Shown here in pieces: positions 48,001 to 59,070 of a stretch of 64,000 nt of DNA (positions within the stretch are counted from its first letter, which is position 1; every line of letters begins with the position of its first letter). The notes under the pieces are model-generated. The model searched no databases. It saw only the letters and a list, made by a program, of their open reading frames with translations, and was not told the DNA's origin. This stretch comes from Biscogniauxia marginata (Eukaryota; Ascomycota; Sordariomycetes; Xylariales; Xylariaceae). A program made the position numbers and the translations under genes. The DNA lies in contig MU404083.1 in the NCBI GenBank assembly GCA_022695795.1, forward strand, positions 348,347-412,346, written 5' to 3'.

Positions 48001-48598
48001 CATATGTTTGCCATCCGGTCGGCCAATTCATGTTTACGCATATGGACCACCGTCAACTATGTCTCCATCCCTTCAAAAAGCTACTAGAGGACTAATTACT
48101 AGTACGGTCCATGGCAACGACCTTGTTCCCTATTTGTCCCTCGGTGTCTTGCATGATTTACAGGCTCTTGCACTAGCTTTCAAATCTGACAACAACGAGG
48201 CGAAGGCAGAAGTCCGTCGACGCATTTGGGAGGGTCTCCAGTCAGGGTTTGCCAATAAATGGTACAACAACGGACCGAAACATTCGAGCGAGGAAGAAGA
48301 CAAGTGGGCATATGCTGCACTCAAGACTTTGCGTGCGAGTATGATGAGTTCTAAACTTTTACCACCAGGCGAAGTCTTCTCTATAGAAAGCACCCCGGCT
48401 CTAAGAAGGGATGCATTTACGCAGGCGGGGACAGAGCAGATTGGAAGGCCGGCAACTCGAATCGTCTTGAAATACATCAGAGATGTTGAAACCCGATTCC
48501 GGGAGGTGCGATTTGGCTCCAGCATGTTGTTGGACCATAGCCCTGGAAGATACGAAGATGCGCTTCGGCGGCTCATGCTAGGTGTCGTGGAGTCATGA
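45095..48598 (+). CDS. Class-3 lipase, sn1-specific diacylglycerol lipase type (1167 aa)
   Basis: Single-exon 1167-aa protein with a good start context (CCAACCATGG). Residues 40-220 include Gly/Ala/Ser-rich and hydrophobic helices likely to associate with membrane. Residues about 300-740 are disordered, rich in Ser/Pro/Lys/Arg with acidic patches (DNDDDVRFN, ETDDDDEP), and PPPVPPK resembles an SH3 ligand. The C-terminal third carries the Lipase_3 fold: HTIALDEESKAVVLSCRGTLGFEDVLADM, then the nucleophile Ser in LCGHSLGGAV (about residue 922), and VHGNDLVPYLS containing a candidate Asp. The family hydrolyses diacylglycerol at sn-1. The long disordered insert is normal for fungal members and is a likely phosphorylation and docking platform. 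Looks intact. Confidence 0.9.
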   Translation: MESDQTEDSTAHTDTPVHVQHTDDAYQRELLPHAPGRTLLPGPIASAVSLATRSTSFALRLGTFIGGYGLSAAKVTTLSSLEIGRGILEGILSRAGKDVLGTSRSELGRTDAETILEKSLESLHQTMSQIVFWTSTGFHITGTTVSTASQISQLFLSVLDQFFGSTDSSRAIASIITLIRREFQNPATGVQGEKVGVVDLLLGICGLAYLQNWCRRMLQEEARRLGQEEIVWDVVVLDDGVRVDVHDDQLYDAHGSRQLHPPSPTGTSELIGAIEEHGARHTGNDDDDLPEIQLKRQILKSLPKDAKVSISTSTTISKTITVDIKGATTLSIPSLPGLDIIESEVSNLEDNLSKSRDANPSYRVVYKVSRKKVRSTPEDSDNDDDVRFNVQETDDDDEPSSPLASWGSHNSEKPPPVPPKVTRPTIASAAKSSGTVVCEYPASQVRSGSNSSAGSVGGSPKDRSFPPSISKPTPEHTANQKRTRRPLDDSTRNPKGLTIVPPNDHRPPNRKNESFTSKSSEKKGGFRGALKKGSVPSFANLLNRESSLDHSSSTKPKSNIKPPWGSNKPPHGRSSGTHSKGPIPDRTSSLAPNREVSRSAQRGNPNYLSSRDLGDARENSGVYRSPSRSSYLPLQDNRRSSLVSLTDTFSIHSYESRPSSPSLLKTDVKAHGSASRSKSAHDGAGNPPPSPHRYPPRPKSQNQSLYSPSIYTLGTKHSQASLLLSSFRQKSAYSDSEAVDTLRRTGTIEGMFPNFHILRNITRYSRYASAVYGSNFLKLMGINKELPALKIMEEIHEDVRSFTHHTELPPDSILLSSFVDPQGGSDSTGSTDTGVPLVHTIALDEESKAVVLSCRGTLGFEDVLADMMCEYDDLVWRGKTYKVHKGIHASARRLLYGDDGRVLVTLKEALEEFPDYGLVLCGHSLGGAVTALLGAMLAEPAMTGTAFVTSAEHHRRLLTDGRPSDTSAHICLPSGRPIHVYAYGPPSTMSPSLQKATRGLITSTVHGNDLVPYLSLGVLHDLQALALAFKSDNNEAKAEVRRRIWEGLQSGFANKWYNNGPKHSSEEEDKWAYAALKTLRASMMSSKLLPPGEVFSIESTPALRRDAFTQAGTEQIGRPATRIVLKYIRDVETRFREVRFGSSMLLDHSPGRYEDALRRLMLGVVES

Positions 48599-48952
48599 TA
48601 CATATTGGACTTGACAACGAACGAATTTGGATTAATCATACCCCTGTTGCATATTTTGATTGGATCCCCGCGGACAGGGTATATATTCAACTGAAGCAGT
48701 TAAAAATATAAGGTGTCACAGGACAGATTTCGGACGCCTACACATTCGCTTACTCTATTTTTTAGATGGTCTCCTTCACGATATATGAACTCCACTACTC
48801 CTAGGGTACATGGACCGGGATATAGCATTATCAATAATTCGGAAAAAAGACGTTGAAGTATAATCAGTACAGACATATATATACCATATATACAATATAC
48901 AAAAATATCTATGACCCATACAAGCAAGCTTAGAGTCTACTTATACTGCACA
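48599..48952. other. Convergent intergenic region
   Basis: Short AT-rich spacer between the 3' ends of the lipase and the GH43 gene, containing TATATA stretches. Nothing else is seen. Confidence 0.5.
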
Positions 48953-50069
48953 CTAGTCACTCTTCACTAGCAAGATATGTCCCTCATTGTCGTAGAAGAT
49001 CTCCTTCACCTTGACACATCGCAGGTGGTTTACGCCGCCGCTCAGCTCGCAGTCGTGGTGGAACAGCCACCACCGCCCCTCGAACTCAACAATGGAGTGG
49101 TGCGTCGTCCAGCCCAGCACAGGCTCGAGTATGCGCCCTGCATACGTGAACGGGCCGAGCGGTGACTTAGACGTGGCATAGACGAGGTAATGCGTATCGC
49201 CCGTCGAGTAGCTGAAGTAGTACGTGTCCCCGCGCTTATGTATCCACGCGGCCTCAAAGAATCGCCGCGTGTGGTCATCGGCCAGGATTGGCTCGCCCGT
49301 CTCCGGCGCCAGGATCACGAGATCCCGCGGTGCTGATGCGAAGGTCCGCATATCCGCCGCTAGGGGCGCGACCTTCGGGCTCAGCGCGTACGTGCCCGAG
49401 CCGAAGGGCTCATGGGGCCCGAGCTGCGAGGCGTCGAATTTCCCGTCGTCCTGCCAGCACTGCAGCTGTCCGCCCCAGAGGCCCCCAAAGTAAAGGTACG
49501 CGTCTCCGCTGTCCGGGTCCACGAACGAGGCCGGGTCGATGCTGAAGCTGCCCGGGATGGGCTCCGGGTCCGCAACGAAGGGGCCCGAGGGCGTAGGGCC
49601 CACGGCCACGCCGATGCGAAATACGTTTTCCTTGTCCCGCGCCGGGAAGAACAGGTGGTAGGATTTCGTCGAGGCGTTGTAGGCGGCGTCGGGGGCCCAG
49701 AGCTGCTTGGATGCCCAGGGGACGGTGGAAGTGGTTAAGACCTGTGTTATTTCTTTGAGTTAGTTTCTAATTTTTTAGTTCAACCTTGTCCATTTCTTCT
49801 TTGGTTTGATTTTGAGTTTCACAAAAGAAGAAAAAAAAAACCATCGAGGAACGTACCACACCGTGGTCGATGACTTTCCCGTCGTCGTACGGAGGGTCCA
49901 GCGACGCGGCCGAGAACACGTGGTAGTCGGCCATGTCGTACTGATCGCCGTTGTCGTTGAACGGGATGTCGGTCTCGCGGTCGTGCGACGGGTAGATGTA
50001 CACCCTGCCCTCGAACACATGGGCCGACGGGTCGGCCGTGTACATGTGTTTTATCAGGGGCGGCGACAT
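48953..50069 (-). CDS. Glycoside hydrolase family 43 (beta-xylosidase/alpha-arabinofuranosidase type)
   Basis: Exons 50069-49857 and 49741-48953 give 333 aa; the 115-bp intron has a GTACGT donor and CAG acceptor. The GH43 catalytic trio is in place: base Asp13 in YTADPSAHVF, pKa-modulating Asp140 in SFSIDPASFVDPDSG, and acid Glu234 in RRFFEAAWIHKR. The pattern SPHLFFPARDK and KSPLGPF are typical of the five-bladed propeller. There is no signal peptide, which suggests an intracellular enzyme that trims imported xylo- or arabino-oligosaccharides; that is inference. There is no C-terminal beta-sandwich domain, so this is a single-domain member. Intact. Confidence 0.9.
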
Positions 50070-50770
50070 GGTTTCTTTTTCTTTTACTTTTACTTTTTAT
50101 TTATTTAGTCCCGAGTGATGGATTCTGTGCGTCTTGGAGTATGGTTTTGAGTTCTTTGATCCGGAGGTTTTATGCAATATTCTGTTGTAACATATAAGTG
50201 CGAGGAGTTGGTTAGAGGAAGGGGGAATATCGTGAGGTGGGGGTTCTTGGTGTTGATGGGGGGGGCACAAGTCCGGTTTGAAGCTGGTTGTGAATTGAGC
50301 TCGATTGGCACTTTAGTCGGCGAAGCCAATTGTCGGGTTTTAAATACAAAGTTATTAAATATAAATAACCATATTCATTAAATTTCTTATAGGAACTGTC
50401 CCTTTGTGTGTGTGTCTCTCTCTCTCTCTGTGTATTATATAAAGTCGACACCTCGGGGTCCAATGTCCCTTGGCTCGACGGCACGATGTGACGATAGTGG
50501 GGGCGGGCGCAGATGGGTAAATAGGGAGGATAAATTAGGATTCCTACTACACCCACTCCGCCGGGACGAGCTTCCACCGCCACCATTAGCGATGTGGTGG
50601 CGTCTGCAGTGTTACTTAGACGAGTATAGTTCACTGTATAAGGGGAGCCCGTTAGGTGAGCCGCTCGTATCCTAGGTGAAAGATTAGGGGGGCCTACGTC
50701 TTGGCTTCACTATCACCCCGACAGTGCGACGAGCGAAGAGAGACCACTAAAGTAAACAAATTAATAAGGC
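50070..50770. other. GH43 upstream region and boundary to the AT-rich block
   Basis: It holds the GH43 promoter, a GT then CT dinucleotide tract at about 50407-50432 and normal-composition DNA. Composition shifts to strongly AT-rich between about 50750 and 50950. No further gene is supported. Confidence 0.5.
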
Positions 50771-51128
50771 ATACTCGAATAAAGCAATCTTCGCTATCTC
50801 CGAGTGACACAAGCTCACAAACAAGTTTCGGGCCCCCCCCTTTAACGAGACTAGAAAGGTTAATTACAAGAATAACGGAGAAAATTAAAGTTTTAAAGGA
50901 CAAGATTTTAACTTTTATAATAGTTAAAAATGACATCTCGAACTTATAAAAAGTATTAATTATAAATTAAGCGGATTTTATCTCGTGAAAAAAGTTAATT
51001 ATAATAAATAAAACGAAAACGATTTATATTAAAATTATAAATATAACTTTTAATAAAAACGAAATTTTAGTTTTATTATTATATTTCGCTTAATTTATAT
51101 TTAAAATATATATATATAACGTACCATA

Positions 51129-51988
51129 TAAGCGAGTGGACGAAACAAGCTCGTAAACAAAATGGTTTCTTATATAAAATCGACTTTTTCGAAAATTCAT
51201 AACTTTACTTATAAAAATCGGAAAAATTTCGGACCTTTTTTTCTAGTTATATAACTATATATTTTAATTAAAATAAAAATCAAAAAAAATCAAAAATGAA
51301 ATATATAAAGAAATACGTAAAAAGGTTTATGTGTTTTATTTTAATTTTAGTTTTTTCGCGTTTTCTTTTCGCGTCTTTTGAAATTAATTTTTCAATTTTA
51401 CTTTTAATTAAAATAAATAGTTATAAAACTAAAAAAGAAGGTCTAGGATTTTTACGATTTTTACGCGCAAAGTTATGAATTTTTGAAAAAGTCGATTTTG
51501 TATGGGAAATCAAGTGGCTGTTACGAACCAACTTATAAATAGGGAGCGGAACGGGTTAGGAATGTCCCGAGAGAAGTTGCTCAAAGGAAGATGTAATGTA
51601 ACATCACGTGACTAGGATCTCAGTGGATCTAAGATCTAGAGAGAGTAATAACAAGTAGATCTAAAGTAATCTAAGATTTAGTTAAATCTAATAGGTATTT
51701 AACATATTAAAGTAAGAAGTATAAGGAATAGAAAATAAGTATAAGGCAAGATCTTTCGTGTAATTAATTTTTCGTTTTTTAGTTATTAATTTAAAATTAT
51801 AATTACTTTTTAATACTTTAATAAAAGTACTTTAAAATCTCTTTAACAAATAAGGCATTATAAATCTCTTAAATTAATCTCGATTTATTATTACCTTTAA
51901 ATTAAGAAAAAAAATAGTACGTATTTACTTGTGAAGTTAATTAACTAGGAATATATAAAGAGGTTCGTCACAGTGGCCCACTCGCTTA
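51129..51988. mobile_element. Short inverted-repeat DNA element (MITE-like) with a nested solo LTR
   Basis: The ends are TAAGCGAGTGG at 51129 and its reverse complement CCACTCGCTTA ending at 51988, each followed outward by TA, which would be a TA target duplication as in Tc1/mariner elements. The inverted similarity continues inward: the left ATCGACTTTTTCGAAAATTC and the right GAATTTTTGAAAAAGTCGAT pair almost fully. Removing the inserted LTR and its duplicated 5 bp leaves about 401 bp, too short for a transposase. No coding capacity is seen; the 60-codon frame inside is low-complexity. It is probably a non-autonomous element, RIP-affected. Confidence 0.7.
51519..51972 (+). repeat. Solo LTR of the Gypsy family, inserted in the inverted-repeat element
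   Basis: It begins TGTTACGAACC and ends GGTTCGTCACA, and is flanked on both sides by GTGGC (51514-51518 and 51973-51977), a perfect 5-bp target duplication. Its last 200 bp align by eye with the LTR at 63390-63798 (shared TACTTGTGAAGTTA, AACTAGGAA, ATATAAA/GGAGG). No internal region follows, so it is a solo LTR left by LTR-LTR recombination. It contains CACGTG at 51605. Confidence 0.85.
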
Positions 51989-51990
51989 TA

Positions 51991-52694
51991 AGACACGTTA
52001 TAATTATATTTAAATTAATATATTTAATTTTTAATTTAAAGTTTAATTCGCGGTAAGAATAATTAGTTAATTAAGCGTTTTTAAATATTAAATTATTTTT
52101 TAGTAATATATAAAACTTTAAAAAGTAAAAACTTTAAAAATAACTTAATATTTATAAATTCTTAATAAAATTTATATTAATATTTTATTTATAATAATAA
52201 TAAAAATTATTATAATATATATTTTTCTTATAATAATATATATAATAAAAGCGTAATAATTAAGTTTAATTAAGTTAATAACGAAAAAAGAAAACGAAAT
52301 AATTAATATTTAAATTAGTAATTACCGTGATATTATAAATTAAATAATTTTACTTATTTAATATATAACTTTTAATTTAATTTTATATTAAAAAGTTAAT
52401 TTACTGCTTATAAAATTATTATTCAAATAAATATAATTAAAACCTTTTATAAAGCTTTATATATTAAACTTATAACACTTTTTTATTAAACGTATTAAAA
52501 CGCCGGCTTAAAAACGAAGTAATAAACCTTTAAATAAGCTTTTTTTATAAAAACTATTTCGATTATAACGCATAACGATATTAACACCACCGGGCTTTTA
52601 ATTAAAATTATTAACTTAAAAATAAAAAAAGCACTTTTTATTAATTATACAAGGTAAAAAGATAAATCGAGAAACATATTACGCGTAATTAAAT
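51991..52694. other. AT-rich block between transposon insertions
   Basis: Almost pure A/T with scattered CG dinucleotides and no open frame of note. Likely RIP-mutated repeat sequence into which the Gypsy element later inserted. Confidence 0.5.
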
Positions 52695-52699
52695 TAAGT

Positions 52700-52754
52700 T
52701 GTAATGAACCTCCCTAGTTAGCTAACTTCACAGGTGAGTACGTACTAGGTTTTC
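52700..52754 (-). repeat. Truncated 3' LTR of the Gypsy element
   Basis: Only the last 55 bp match the LTR family (reverse complement of AGTACGTACTCACCTGTGAA and of TTAGCTAACTAGG). Beyond 52754 the sequence no longer resembles the 5' LTR. About 350 bp of the 3' LTR therefore seem to be missing or replaced, although the outer terminus and target duplication are intact. Confidence 0.6.
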
Positions 52755-54858
52755 CTCAAGTTCTAGTTGGTTTTCTAGCGGGGCGTTTTTTAGCGCTAGT
52801 TCTAGGAGTAAAATATGGAATATAGGATGTATTTTAAATCCTTTTAATAAAGAAAATTTATAGTTGACTTTTAAGATAACTTCTTCGACTTTATATGGTT
52901 TTAACTTCTTAAACTTAAGTTTTTTACTAGGCCGTTTTGTTTTAATTTAAGGCGTTTTTATTAACGCGCCTTATTATTAATAAAGCAAATAAACTATGTC
53001 TCCTCTTTTAAAAATTAGTCCCTTAATTCTTTTTTTATTATAATACTTTATTATTTTATTTTAAATGAAATATAATTCTTTTTATAATTATAGTTATATT
53101 GTTTAAACTTTTTTAGATATTATTTTTATTTTCGGGGCTTTTATTTTAACTCTTAATACTTTTATAAATTTAATTAGTTATTTTTGTATTTCTATTTTTT
53201 AATCGTATATTGCTTTATATAATGATATTTTTATGTTTTTATTAATCGAAGTGTTATACGCTATTTAAGTTATTAATAGTAATTTTACTTAGTTATTTAT
53301 TTCTTAGTTAATATAGCTTTAAAAATATTATTTTATTATTTAGTTTAGTTTTTCTGTTTATTCGTTTAATTAGAAATAATACGTTATAAACAATTTTTAT
53401 TTAACTCTTATTCGTTTTATTAAGTTAATTTAAAACTTTAATATAAATAATTTGTTTTTATTTAAAATAATACGTTTTAATAATTTATATTTATTAACAT
53501 ATTTTCTTAAAAAGTTAAAAATTAATTATTTTATTATACTCGATTTATTAAACGGTAAGAAGTAGGCATATTTCGTAAGTTTATTAATAATTATTTATAT
53601 ATTATTATAAAGTATTTTTATAATAAGATCTTTTAATTTAAGGAGTTTTATTACGAAATCTTATATAATCGTGTGTTATGTTTTTTTAGGTATTTAAATC
53701 GGTTATAATAATTTATATGGTTTATATCATAATGTTATAACTTTTTATAATTCTTTTAATTATTTGTTTTATTCCTAAAAAGTCGAATTTTTTATAACCG
53801 TTTTAACGTCTTAAAGATTCCTTAATAACCATATAAAGGGTGTTTATAAAATTCTTTAATGAATTTGTTTTATACTCGTTTTAGTATGTAAACTTTTTCT
53901 TTATATAAGAAAAGTTCGTTATTAGATCTTTATTAAGATTATAATTTTTTTTAATTATAACTTTCTTTAAACGTTATTTTTAGTTTTTTATGTTAATTCG
54001 TATATAAACTAATATAATTAATTCGTTATTTTGTTGTTTAAATATCTAAATATTTCTTTTATTAATTTTTAACTTATAATCTTTTTTATTAAGAAGATTT
54101 ATTTAAATATTTTCTTTTTCTTTAATATAATAAATCTTAAAATTGAATTTAAATAAGAAAATCATTTAATATTTATGCCGTTAATTAAGCGTTTATATTA
54201 TTATAAATCGTGTAAAGTTTTTATAATCTAAATAAATGTTAATAAGTTTTTTAGTTTCGTTAAATTATAATTCTTATTTCTTTAGTATTTTAATGATTAT
54301 TAATAGTTCTTTATTATAAATCTAATAGTTTAGTTTAGTATTATGTAGTGCTTTAAATAAATATGCGACTAAGTATTATTTTTTATTATTTTTTAATTGC
54401 TTTAAAATTACTTCGATAACAAAATTTAACGCGTTTATTTTTAGTTGTTTATTTTTATTTTCGTTTAAAAATTTATATATAACTTTATTAATTATAATTT
54501 CTTTTAGTTATTAAAAAGCCTTTTTAGTTTTTTTAGTGAAATAAAAAGCTTTTTTTATTTTCGTTAAAATAATTAATTTTATTAATAATTTAGCGATTCG
54601 CTTGAAATTTTAGATAAGTTATTTAACGTAATTAATAAAGCTAAAAAATACGCGTATATTTATAACATTTTTAGGTTTTAGCTAATCTTTAATTATTGTT
54701 ATTTTTCCCTTTTAAATACGGATTTCTTTTAAACTTATTATAAACCTTAAATAGTTTAGTTTTTTAATATATTATTTATTTTTAGTCGGATAAACGAGTA
54801 AATTTATCTTTTTTAAGGGTTTTAATATTTATTTTATATATTTCTTATATTTATTCTC

Positions 54859-54916
54859 GTTTTTTAAGTAAATTAATATATCGTTTAAATAAACAAATAT
54901 AAATTTATTTAGAAAC
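54859..54916 (-). other. Readable reverse-transcriptase active-site motif
   Basis: On the minus strand this stretch reads FLNKFIFVYLNDILIYLKN. The canonical Gypsy motif has YLDDILIYSKN. The first catalytic Asp is Asn (GAC to AAC) and Ser is Leu (TCA to TTA), both single transitions of the RIP type, so the polymerase is dead. Confidence 0.85.
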
Positions 54917-57900
54917 TTATGAAAAATTATTATAATTATATATTAAAATATAACGAGTACGTTAATAAGTCTAAATAATATAACTTTATACTTATAATAT
55001 TTATATATCGTCCGGAAAGTGGTATATTATTTGTGTTTTTTAGTTATTATAAAGATTTAATACTATAAAGATTTAAGCTTTATTAATTTGCCTTTTTATA
55101 AGTTTTATTAATAGTAATAAATATTTTTTGTTACTTTATTAAGGTGTTAATAATCGATTACTCGTCGTTATATTAGATTTCTTTTTTTATTAATATGTTA
55201 CTTTTCGTTTTTATTAATCTTTAATATTATAATTGCCGGGTATTTTAATAAGGATTTTAATTCTCGAATATATTTTTATTAAGATCTTTTTAAATTTTTT
55301 ATAGTGCTTTTTGTTTTTCTTGATTTATAAAATATATTAAAAATAGTTTTAGTTATTTTCTTTCTTTAAAGTAGATTTAATGATTTTATTAATTATATTT
55401 TAATAATTCTTTTTTTGTTTTATCTTTAAATAATTTATAAAAACGGAGGTATTTACGTAGTACGTTTTTCGTTAAATTTTTAGGCTTAGTTACTCGAATT
55501 ATATAAGTAATATATTTCGTTTTTATATTTATTTTTTAATATTATTTATAATACTTATTTTATAACTTGTAATAATTAACTCTTTTTAATTTTAATCTTA
55601 ATAAAGCGTGTTTATCTCGAAATTTATTTATAAATTGCTTTTTTTAAGCTAATTTATTCTTAAGATTATATCGTGGTTTAATATATATATAATGTTAAGA
55701 ATAACTTGCTTAAGATGTTTTTAAATAGTTACTAAAAAAGGAATTATTTCTTTTAACACCTTGTTATTTTTATAATTAAATATATATCTTTTAAAGTTTC
55801 GTAGTTTATATAAATTTTATTTATATATTTATAATATATTGTTTTTTTAAGTTACTTTAATTAAAATATAACTTTTATTTATTTTTAAGTTTATAAGAGC
55901 TTTATACTTTTTTTATTATATTTAATTTTAGTTATAATAGTATTATTAAATCTTAATTAAACTTCGTATAAAGACTTATTATTTATGGCTTTTCGCTGCT
56001 TTATTAGCGAGAGCTTTTACCGTTTTTTAGTTTTTCACGTTTTCTCCCTTTTTGGTTTTTTCGGGTCGCTATAACTTTAATTTCGTTTCATTCTTGGGTT
56101 TTTATAAGAGCGTTTTTTTAGTAATCGTTATTTCGATAATTTCTTTAATTACTTTTTACGTAATAAGGGGTAAAAGGTTTATTTTTTATATAAAACCTTA
56201 TACATTAAAATTTTAATTCTTTTTCGAGGGCTTTTTTATAACTTAAATTTATTTTTCTATTAATTCGAAAACTTTTAAGGTTTTAAATTATTTTTAAATA
56301 AAAGGTATAATCTTTAAATTTACTTATTAAAAATAACTTAATATCTCTTTATAAGTTTATATATATTTTTAGAAATTCTCTTTTTTTTTTAAAATATACT
56401 TTAACGATTTATTTATAGTTTAGTTTAGTCGTATATATTTTTACTTATTATTTTATTAAGTGTTTCTTTATAAACTCGAATAAATTAATATTATAATTAG
56501 CTCGCTTTTTAAGTTAATATAGAAAATGTAGTTCTTTTTATAATTCTTATAGTTCCTTTTTAATTTCGTCTTTTTTGAAACCCGTTTCGAGTAATTCATA
56601 TATATCGCAAAATATTAAGATATAACATATATAACCCTTAATAATTATTTAAGTGTTTCTTTCGGAATTTAAGTAAAAATAATAGGCTTTTAAATAACGT
56701 AGTTATTATAAAACGTTATTATAAATATATTCGTTTTTTTTCGTGTTATTACTTTTTAGTTTTTAAGGATAATAACCGGTTTTATTTTTAAAGCTTTAAT
56801 ATACTTAACAAGCGTCGTTAATATAAAAGCTTTAATATAACAATATATATTTTTTTTGTAATTCTATTATTTCATTTTTATTAAAGTGGGATTTTTTGTT
56901 TTTTAGTTATTTTTTTTTTTTAGTTTTAATTTAGGTTTTTTACTTAATAACTTATTAAGTTAATTAACACTATTTAGGTTTTAAATAAACATCGTAATTA
57001 TTATTTATATAAAACTTTTAATATAAATTATTATATTTACTTTTTTTAATGTAGTTTATTATAATTCGATTTAACTCCTAAGTCGTATTTTAATTTATAA
57101 GTATTATACTTATATAATAATTCGCTTTCGTTATATTTTTATTTAGTTTATTTTAATGTGAAGTACTTTAAATACGAGTAATTATACTTTAAATAGTTTT
57201 TAAGGTTAACTTAATAATATTTATAGTTTTTATAAATTATAATAAGTAAATAATAATATTTTAAGTAATGTTTATAAGCCTTTTTTTTATAACCTTAATA
57301 AACATTATAACTTTTTTTATAAGAACTTTTTTATTTTTTTTTACTTTAATAGTGGCGATAATAAATACTTAGTTTACTTTTTTGTTATTTTCGAAAAAAA
57401 ACCCTTATTTTGGAAGTTTTTTTCTCGGGTTAAGAAATTCTTTTTATTTTTATTTTTTATTTTTTAAGATTTCGACATTTATTTTTATAATGTTTTTTAT
57501 AGTTAAAACACTTAATAATTAACTTGTTTCGCGTTTTTTGCTCTTTTTAAGTAATGTTAATTTTAATAAGGTTTAATTTAGTTTTAGTGCTTTTTTTTTA
57601 TTTCGGTACTACTTTTATAATTTCTTTCTTTTTGTTGATCGCCATTTTTTCGTTATATCGTTTTTTTTAAAGTATCGTTCGAAATTTTCGTTATTAATAA
57701 TAATTGCTATTATAACGTAGTTATTAAACTTCTTTAAGTTCTTTTCTTTATATAGGTTTATTTTTTATAATTTATTTTTATATAGTTTTTTAGTTTTTAA
57801 TAAAATAAGTAATATAAGTTTTCGATAAATAGTTATAATTAACTTATGAGTTTTTTAAACTTAATAATATAATTTAAAGCATTTTTATTTTGTCGTAATT

Positions 57901-58648
57901 TATAAAGTTGGGCTTTAACTTATTACTTAAGAATTAAGTTACTAAATATAAACTTAAGTTGTTTTTTAAACTTTTTATAATCTTTAAAGACTTTTTTTGT
58001 GTTTTTTAGGTGTTTAATTTATTATTTAGGTGATTTTTTAATACCGGTTAAAACTAAGTTAAGGTAGTTTTAACGAGAAACTAAGATATCGTGAAAACTT
58101 TTTATTTTTTAGTGGTAATTATTTTGTAATAAAACTGTAAATAGATTCCGACTTAAATTAAAAATCTTTTTAAATTATTTAACTTATTATATTTACTAGA
58201 TATAATTAATTTAAAACCTTTTATATCGAGAGTCGTTATATTGTTTTTATCGTTTAAATTATTAAGGTCGCTATCGTTTAAAGATAGCTTTAACTATTTA
58301 TCTTTAAGAAGTAAAGATTGTTTTGTTTATTTATTTTCTTTTTTAAGTGCTTTTTCCTTTTCTTCCTTTTTTTCTTTAAACGATTCTTTTTATTAAGCTT
58401 TAAAGATATCCTTTTAAGGCTCTTTTTTAGCTATAATTATAATTAACTCTTATGTTAGTTTTTTTAAACTTTTTTATTATATCGTAAAAGAATTTAAAGT
58501 TTTCGTTTAAAAGCTTGTTAATTATAGTTTTTCTACTTATTTTTTTTGTTATTCTTTAATTTTAAAAGGCATGTTTATTTTAAGACGGTTTAACTAAAAA
58601 TCCCTTTTTTTAAATTAATATTAAGTATTAATTAAAAAGCTATTAAAA

Positions 58649-59065
58649 TGTAACGAACCTCTTTATATATTTCTAGTTAATTAATTTTATAAGTGAGTAT
58701 ATATTAGGTTTTCTTAATTTAAAAGTAATAATAAATCAAGGTTAATTTAAGAGATTTATAATGCTTTATTTGTTAAAAAGATTTTAAGGTATTTTCATTA
58801 TAATATTAAAAAATGATTATAATTTTAAATTAATAGCTAAAAAACTAAAATAAATAACTAGATATATAAGAAATCCTTTTTTTATATATAATTTAATATG
58901 GAGTAATGTCCCGTATTCTTTAACCTTCTTTGTTACGGAGAACAAAGACAAACAAAGAATACTTTTTTTTTCTTTCTTTCTTTGTTGCTCTATAAAGAGA
59001 GCCATAGAGAATCTTGTTTTAAGTCACGTGACATCTATTAACTATCATCCTTATTAGTCGTAACA
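58649..59065 (-). repeat. 5' LTR of the Gypsy element
   Basis: 417 bp, TG...CA ends. Its reverse complement aligns along its length with the LTR at 63390-63798, and the sequence just inside (TTTTAATAGCTTTTTAATT on the minus strand) corresponds to the post-LTR sequence of that copy (TTTTGATAGCTCCTTGATT), which includes the probable primer-binding site. CACGTG is present at 59025-59030. Confidence 0.85.
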
Positions 59066-59070
59066 TAAGT

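Larger units (their letters stand above)
52700..59065 (-). mobile_element. RIP-mutated Ty3/Gypsy LTR retrotransposon
   Basis: The element is bounded by a 5-bp direct duplication TAAGT at 52695-52699 and 59066-59070. Its termini are TGTTACGAC (minus-strand start at 59065) and GGTTCATTACA (end at 52700). The interior is T-rich on + and A-rich on the coding strand, full of stops. In the minus frame around 54859-55020, the reverse-transcriptase core can still be read (FRTIYKYYKYKVILF, then FVYLNDILIYLKN). Compared with the usual Gypsy FRT.YG, MPFGL and VYLDDILIYSKN, the changes are G-to-A and C-to-T types expected of RIP. It is certainly inactive. Length including LTRs is 6366 bp. Confidence 0.88.
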
